A stretch of DNA of 37,926 bases from NCBI RefSeq assembly GCF_000308795.1, contig NZ_BAGK01000195.1:1-37926 (forward strand), given 5' to 3'. Source of the stretch: Nocardia thailandica NBRC 100428. Lineage in GTDB: Bacteria > Actinomycetota > Actinomycetes > Mycobacteriales > Mycobacteriaceae. Below the pieces are notes generated by a model. It did no database searches. It was given only the letters and a program-made list of their open reading frames with translations, and was not told where the DNA came from. The position numbers and the translations under genes were made by a program. Shown here piece after piece: positions 33,638 through 37,926 of the stretch. Numbering within the stretch: the first letter of the stretch is position 1; each line of letters starts with the position of its first letter.

Positions 33638-34467
33638 GCAAGGACGCTTACTTCACGAACAAGGTCTGTGTGATCACCGGCGCGGGATCCGGCATCGGCC
33701 GGGCGCTGGCGGAGAACCTGGCCCGCCGCGGCGCCAAGCTCGCGCTGTCCGACATCGACGCCGAGGGCCTGGCCGAGACCGTGCGCATCGTCGAGGGACT
33801 GGGCGCGCAGGTCAAGGCCGACCGGCTCAACGTCGCCGAGCGCGAGGCGTTCCTGCTCTACGCCGACGCGGTCAAGGCGCACTTCGGTGTCGTGCACCAG
33901 ATCTACAACAACGCGGGCATCGCCTACCACGGTGACGTGGTCAAGACCGACTTCAAAGACATCGAACGCATCATGGATGTGGACTTCTGGGGTGTCGTCA
34001 ACGGCACCAAGGCGTTCCTTCCCATGCTGATCGAGTCCGGCGACGGTCACGTGGTCAACGTGTCCTCGCTGTTCGGCCTGGTCACCGTGCCCGGCCAGGC
34101 GGCCTACAACTCGGCGAAGTTCGCGGTGCGCGGGTTCACCGAGGCGCTGTACCAGGAGATGAAGATCGCCAAGGCGCCGGTCAAGGTGACCTGTGTGCAC
34201 CCCGGCGGCATCAAGACCGCCGTGGCCCGCAACGCCACCTACGCCGAGGGCATCGACGGCGCCAACACCGCGAGCCTGTTCGACAAGTACCTGGCGATCC
34301 ACTCCCCCGAGATGGCCGCGCAGACCATCACCGAGGGTGTGCGCAAGGGCCACGCCCGCGTGCTGATCGGCTGGGAGGCCAAGGTGCTCGACGCGAGCGT
34401 GCGGTTCCTCGCCTCGGGCTACAACCGGATCTCGGCCGTGGTCAACGGCAAGTTCATGCCGCACTGA
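33634..34467 (+). CDS. Short-chain dehydrogenase/reductase
   Basis: A 277-residue classical SDR with TGAGSGIGR (nucleotide binding), YNNAGIAY, the catalytic Ser in VNVSSLFG and Tyr-Lys in AYNSAKFAV. It should oxidise or reduce an alcohol/ketone with NAD(P)(H). The GTG start overlaps the preceding stop (GTGA), and the hydrolase begins 7 bp after its stop. It parallels Rv3085, the SDR of the mymA operon (recalled). The pairing with a Baeyer-Villiger enzyme and an esterase fits a path of alcohol to ketone to ester to acid and alcohol, which is inference. Confidence 0.92.
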   Translation: MSKDAYFTNKVCVITGAGSGIGRALAENLARRGAKLALSDIDAEGLAETVRIVEGLGAQVKADRLNVAEREAFLLYADAVKAHFGVVHQIYNNAGIAYHGDVVKTDFKDIERIMDVDFWGVVNGTKAFLPMLIESGDGHVVNVSSLFGLVTVPGQAAYNSAKFAVRGFTEALYQEMKIAKAPVKVTCVHPGGIKTAVARNATYAEGIDGANTASLFDKYLAIHSPEMAAQTITEGVRKGHARVLIGWEAKVLDASVRFLASGYNRISAVVNGKFMPH

Positions 34468-34474
34468 GCCACCC

Positions 34475-35434
34475 ATGGTCGACATCAGGCTCCCGAAGAT
34501 TCCGCTGCCGCTGGCCCGTACCGTCCTCGGGCCGGTCTTCCGGCTGACGATCAACGATCGGCTGCCGTGGCGGGTGCAGCGCGCACTGCTCGACACGCTC
34601 TCGGTCCTGCAGCCGGTCCCCGGCGGTTCGATCGTCCAGCCGCTGGTGCTGGGCGGCAGGCCCGCCGAACGGATCGTCGCCGAGACCGCGATGCCGGGCT
34701 CCCGTACCGGCGCGGTGGCGCCGGAGAAGGCGGCGGGCGCGATCCTCTACCTGCACGGTGGCGGATACGCGATCGGCTCGCTCGGCACACACCGGTCCCT
34801 GGCCGCGCAGCTGGCCCAGGAGACCGGGTGCGCGGTCTACACGCTGGACTACCGGCTCGCGCCGGAGCATCCGTTCCCGGCCGCGCTCGACGACGCGGAG
34901 GCGGCCTTCGCGAACCTGATCGACAACGTCGGCTACCGCGCCGATCAGATCTCCGTCGCCGGTGACTCGGCGGGCGGCGGCCTGTCGCTGGCACTGGCGC
35001 AGCGGCTCGTCGCCCGGGGCCTCGTCCCCGCGGCGCTGGGTCTGATCGCACCGTGGGTGGACCCGAACGAGGTCCCCGATCGCCACCGCGATCTGGTGAT
35101 CAACAAACCCTGGTCGCGGTCGTGCGCCGCGGCCTACCTCGGTGACGGCGACCCCGCGGCGGCGGGGTACGCTCCCCTGTCGGGGCCGCTGCTCGGGCTG
35201 CCGCCGACCTACGTCCAGGCCGACGTCAGCGAGCTGCTGCACGCCCAGTGTGTGCGTCTGGTCACAGCGCTGCGCTCCGCGGGCGTCCATGTCCGGTTCA
35301 CCGAGACCCGTGGACTCTGGCACGTGGCGCAACTCCAGGCCGCGCTGGTCGCCGAGGCCGCGACAACCCTGAGCGAACTCGCAGAATTCCTGCGAGAAGC
35401 GATTCAGCCGGTATCCATCGACGACCTACGATGA
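34475..35434 (+). CDS. Alpha/beta hydrolase of the HSL (LipR-like) family
   Basis: A 319-residue esterase with the HSL motif HGGG (94-97) and nucleophile motif GDSAGG (Ser165). A C-terminal His (H283 in LWHVAQ) supplies the base. The third residue, usually an Asp or Glu in a D/E-x-L-x-D/E segment, falls where this protein reads ADVSELLHAQ, so the acid is not certain. HSL-type esterases hydrolyse short to medium acyl esters. It is 7 bp after the SDR and could hydrolyse the ester or lactone made by the monooxygenase. Its stop is one nucleotide before the hairpin at 35435. Confidence 0.88.
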   Translation: MVDIRLPKIPLPLARTVLGPVFRLTINDRLPWRVQRALLDTLSVLQPVPGGSIVQPLVLGGRPAERIVAETAMPGSRTGAVAPEKAAGAILYLHGGGYAIGSLGTHRSLAAQLAQETGCAVYTLDYRLAPEHPFPAALDDAEAAFANLIDNVGYRADQISVAGDSAGGGLSLALAQRLVARGLVPAALGLIAPWVDPNEVPDRHRDLVINKPWSRSCAAAYLGDGDPAAAGYAPLSGPLLGLPPTYVQADVSELLHAQCVRLVTALRSAGVHVRFTETRGLWHVAQLQAALVAEAATTLSELAEFLREAIQPVSIDDLR

Positions 35435-35474
35435 GACCGTGTCGCGGGCGAATTCCGCCCGCAATAACACGGTC
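35435..35474 (+). terminator. Two-part hairpin after the esterase gene
   Basis: Outer arms GACCGTGT and ACACGGTC pair fully (8 bp), and inner arms GCGGGCG and CGCCCGC (7 bp) close a 5-nt loop, with a small internal bulge (C/AATA). It starts at the base after the stop codon. It may end the operon or reduce readthrough to the ligase gene. Confidence 0.6.
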
Positions 35475-35527
35475 CCGTTGAAGGTGTCGTAGATTACTGG
35501 CGAGTAGAACCCACTGGAAGGGCACTG

Positions 35528-37321
35528 ATGCGAGAGTTCGAAGTTCCGGCTTCCTACACCATCCCGGACGACGCGAACAATTCCGAGAACGTCTTCCGCT
35601 TCGCGGCGGAGACTCCGAATGTCGTCTTGTTCAACGTCCCGGACGGCAGCGGCGGCTGGAACGACGTCACGGCCAAGCAGTTCGAGAGGGCCGTCACCGG
35701 CGTCGCCAAGGGCCTCATCGCCTCCGGTGTCGAACTCGGCGACCGCGTCGCCATCATGGCCGCCACCCGCTACGAGTGGACCCTGCTCGACTTCGCCATC
35801 TGGGCCGCCGGTGGCGTCACCGTCGCCATCTACGACAGCTCGGCCGCCGAGCAGGCCAAGTGGATCCTGCAGGACTCCGAGACCAAGCTGCTCGTCGTCG
35901 AGAACGACAAGCACCGCGCCACCATCGACGAGATCGAGGACGGCGCGCTGCCCGCGCTGACCGAGACCCTCCAGATCGACAAGGGCGCCGTCGACACCCT
36001 GGTCGAGCGCGGCGCCGGCCTCGACGACTCCGCCGTGCACGAGCGCCGCAAGCTGGTCGGCGCGAACTCGCCCGCCACCCTGATCTACACCTCGGGCACC
36101 ACCGGCCGCCCCAAGGGCGTCCAGCTGACCCACGCGAACCTCTACGCCGAGTCCCGCTCCGGCGGCATCGAGCTCGCCGCGTTCGTCTCCGAGGGCCAGA
36201 AGACCCTGCTCTTCCTGCCGCTGGCGCACGTGTTCGCCCGCGCGGTCGCGCTGATCGCCTTCGACTCCAAGGTCACCATCCGCCACAGCTCGGACTGGTC
36301 GACCCTGGTCGAGCAGTTCGGCGAGTTCAAGCCCGACTTCATCCTCTCGGTACCCCGCGTGTTCGAGAAGGTGTACAACTCCGCCAAGCAGAAGGCGCAC
36401 GACGGCGGCAAGGGCAAGATCTTCGACGCCGCCGCCGAGACCGCCATCGCCTACAGCGAGGCGCTCGAAAAGGGCGGGCCCGACCTGCTGCTCAAGGTCA
36501 AGCACTTCGTCTTCGACAAGCTCGTCTACAGCAAGCTGCGCGCCGCCCTCGGCGGCCAGTGCCTGGCCGCCGTCTCCGGTGGCGGCCCGCTGGGTGCCCG
36601 CCTCGGCCACTTCTTCCGCGGCGTCGGCGTCACCATCTACGAGGGCTACGGCCTGACCGAGAGCACCGCCGCGTTCTCGGTGAACACCCCGGCCCACATC
36701 CGGGTCGGCTCGGTGGGCCGCCCGATCCAGGGCCACGCCGCCAAGATCGCCGAGGACGGCGAGCTGCTGCTCAAGGGCTCGGTCGTGTTCGACGGCTACT
36801 GGGGCAACGCCGAGGCCACCGAGGAGGCGTTCGCCGACGGCTGGTTCAAGACCGGCGACCTGGGCGCCATCGACGCCGACGGCTTCATCACCATCACCGG
36901 CCGCAAGAAGGAACTCCTGGTCACCGCGGGCGGCAAGAACGTGTCCCCGTCGCTGCTCGAGGACTCCCTGCGCGCGCACCCGCTGATCAGCCAGGTCATG
37001 GCCGTCGGCGACGGCGAGCCGTTCATCGGCGCGCTGATCACCCTCGACCCGGAGGCGCTGCCGGGCTGGAAGGAGCGCAACGGGGTGGCCGCCGATCTGC
37101 CGATCGAGCAGCTGATCACCCACGCCGACCTGGTCGCGGAGATCAACGCCGCGGTCGCCGAGACCAACAAGAAGGTCTCCAAGGCCGAGGCCATCAAGGA
37201 GATCCGCATCCTGCCCGTCGACTGGACCCAGGAGACCGGCGAGCTGACCCCGAAGATGTCGCTCAAGCGCGCGGTGGTCATGAAGAAGTACGCCGACGTG
37301 GTGGACTCGATCTACCGCTGA
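35528..37321 (+). CDS. Long-chain fatty acid-CoA ligase (FadD15-like)
   Basis: A 597-residue ANL enzyme with every core motif: A3 LIYTSGTTGRPKGV (185-198), A5 YEGYGLTES, A7 TGDL (442-445), A8 ITGRKKELLVTAGGKN, and the A10 lysine in TPKMSLKR (Lys580). Length and the start MREFEVP match the mycobacterial FadD15 type (about 600 residues, N-terminus MREISVPA), rather than the 503-residue FadD13 of the mymA operon. It converts long-chain fatty acid, ATP and CoA to acyl-CoA. GGAAGG (from 35517) precedes the ATG. A 93-bp gap with the hairpin separates it from the esterase, so it may have its own promoter, though I found none convincing. Confidence 0.93.
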   Translation: MREFEVPASYTIPDDANNSENVFRFAAETPNVVLFNVPDGSGGWNDVTAKQFERAVTGVAKGLIASGVELGDRVAIMAATRYEWTLLDFAIWAAGGVTVAIYDSSAAEQAKWILQDSETKLLVVENDKHRATIDEIEDGALPALTETLQIDKGAVDTLVERGAGLDDSAVHERRKLVGANSPATLIYTSGTTGRPKGVQLTHANLYAESRSGGIELAAFVSEGQKTLLFLPLAHVFARAVALIAFDSKVTIRHSSDWSTLVEQFGEFKPDFILSVPRVFEKVYNSAKQKAHDGGKGKIFDAAAETAIAYSEALEKGGPDLLLKVKHFVFDKLVYSKLRAALGGQCLAAVSGGGPLGARLGHFFRGVGVTIYEGYGLTESTAAFSVNTPAHIRVGSVGRPIQGHAAKIAEDGELLLKGSVVFDGYWGNAEATEEAFADGWFKTGDLGAIDADGFITITGRKKELLVTAGGKNVSPSLLEDSLRAHPLISQVMAVGDGEPFIGALITLDPEALPGWKERNGVAADLPIEQLITHADLVAEINAAVAETNKKVSKAEAIKEIRILPVDWTQETGELTPKMSLKRAVVMKKYADVVDSIYR

Positions 37322-37350
37322 TCGGGCCCGGCCCGGCCGGACACCTCCCT

Positions 37351-37399
37351 GCGAAGCCCCGCGGACCACGCACTCCGGTGCGGATCCGCGGGGCTTCGC
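37351..37399 (+). terminator. Hairpin terminator after the acyl-CoA ligase gene
   Basis: GCGAAGCCCCGCGGA (37351-37365) pairs fully with TCCGCGGGGCTTCGC (37385-37399), a 15-bp stem with a 19-nt loop, 29 bp after the stop. No T-run follows, as in many actinobacterial terminators. Confidence 0.85.
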
Positions 37400-37440
37400 G
37401 CCGTCCCGGTTCCGTCACCGATACCGGTGGGCGGCGGACG

Positions 37441-37446
37441 TAGGCT
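37441..37446 (+). promoter_or_regulatory. -10 hexamer of the molybdopterin oxidoreductase gene
   Basis: TAGGCT ends six nucleotides before the ATG at 37453, so translation probably starts at the 5' end of the transcript. Confidence 0.4.
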
Positions 37447-37452
37447 CGGGAC

Positions 37453-37926
37453 ATGGCTTTTCTGCGCATGGCGGCCGGTGTGCTCGCCGCCGGGCTGGTG
37501 TTCGGGCTCGCCCAGCTGGTCGCGGTGTTCACCGGGGCGTCGACCGCGCCGCTGTACGCGCTCGGCGATACCGTGGTGGACCGGACACCCGACGGGCTGC
37601 GCGAGTGGGCGATCCAGAGCTTCGGCACGCACGACAAGACGGTGCTGTTCCTGAGCATGGGCGTGGTCGCGGTGCTGGTCGCCGCGGGTGCGGGGTTGCT
37701 CGAACGAGCCCGCGGCTACGGCGGGTCGGCGGTGTTCGCCGTGCTGGGCGTGTTCACCGCGCTGCTCGCGATCGGGCGCTCCGGCAGCGTCGCGGGCGCG
37801 CTGCCGGCGGTCGTCGGCACGATCGCGGGCATCGCCGCGCTGCGGGCCTCCGCCCGGCGGATCGACCTGTTCGAGCGCGCGAAAGACGAAGCGGCCGAGC
37901 CGGTCACGGCGACCGGAGGCGCGGGC
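37453..37926 (+). CDS. Membrane-anchored molybdopterin-dependent oxidoreductase, N-terminal part (3' partial)
   Basis: The frame is open from the ATG to the right edge (158 codons). The fragment has about four hydrophobic helices: MAAGVLAAGLVFGLAQLVAVF (start), TVLFLSMGVVAVLVAAGAGLL, AVFAVLGVFTALLAIG and LPAVVGTIAGIAALRA. Such a four-helix N-terminus before a sulfite-oxidase-type molybdopterin domain is known in actinobacteria (for example M. tuberculosis Rv0218-like proteins), and the first segment (GLAQLVAVFTG) fits it. The catalytic domain lies beyond the window, so the call rests on the membrane part only. TAGGCT at -6 supports the start. Confidence 0.6.
   Translation, partial: MAFLRMAAGVLAAGLVFGLAQLVAVFTGASTAPLYALGDTVVDRTPDGLREWAIQSFGTHDKTVLFLSMGVVAVLVAAGAGLLERARGYGGSAVFAVLGVFTALLAIGRSGSVAGALPAVVGTIAGIAALRASARRIDLFERAKDEAAEPVTATGGAG

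Noticed and set aside
35475..35527. A promoter for the FadD15-like gene between the hairpin and the ATG
   Set aside because: TTGAAG and TAGATT-like hexamers occur, but none has a workable spacing, so I did not list a promoter.

Overview
The window is about 38 kb of very GC-rich DNA (roughly 70% or more) from a mycolic-acid actinomycete. Nocardia is the best guess. The signs are an EspG-like ESX (type VII secretion) chaperone next to a PPE-like C-terminus, a full-length Kgd with its fused E2-like domain, a FadD15-type acyl-CoA ligase, frequent GTG starts, GTGA/ATGA overlaps, and many genes that start 6-8 nt after a TANNNT hexamer, as leaderless actinobacterial genes do. No tRNA, rRNA, insertion sequence, phage gene or CRISPR array was seen. 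This is mostly ordinary chromosome.

Layout. 1-1074: end of an ESX module (PPE-like fragment, EspG-like protein). 1064-2120: divergent NTF2-like protein and gamma-carbonic anhydrase; the NTF2-like gene has a MerR-type promoter. 2126-7453 (minus): DEAD-box RNA helicase DeaD and a TM0106-type RecB-like/helicase protein whose catalytic motifs are largely lost. 7516-9049: nitrilase-family hydrolase and phosphoribosyltransferase. 9050-10720 (minus): PLP-dependent amino acid deaminase/aldolase and a TetR-like protein without a DNA-binding domain. 10721-11158: a non-coding, AT-richer gap. 11159-14057: PtpB-like phosphatase, truncated adenylate-forming enzyme, crotonase. 14107-15123: xi-class GST-like reductase. 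15238-21425: four tightly linked genes (unknown membrane protein, degenerate ABC ATPase, ABC permease, fused asymmetric ABC exporter). 21550-25293: kgd with a strong terminator hairpin. 25417-27303: exported small protein and a His-rich membrane protein. 27326-30349: VOC protein, TipA-like MerR regulator, thioredoxin-reductase-like flavoprotein and XRE-cupin regulator. 30371-32026: EamA transporter and TetR regulator. 32096-37321: Baeyer-Villiger-type monooxygenase, SDR, esterase, then FadD15-like ligase, resembling the mycobacterial mymA operon. 37453-end: start of a membrane molybdopterin oxidoreductase.

How genes work together. The monooxygenase-SDR-esterase operon faces a TetR gene across 69 bp that contain a 21-bp near-palindrome and a near-consensus promoter, so ligand-controlled oxidation and hydrolysis of a lipid or ketone is plausible, with the acyl-CoA ligase downstream beyond a hairpin. 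The XRE-cupin regulator and the flavoprotein share a 68-bp divergent region with three GGCAA/TTGCC half-sites. The TipA-like gene carries its own 19-bp-spacer promoter.

The most unusual features are two proteins that keep Walker A but have lost several other catalytic motifs (2126-5659 and 15981-16931), the two MerR-type promoters with identical flanks, and the cluster of probable leaderless genes. All functional calls come from reading sequence motifs and remembered family features; no database search was run.
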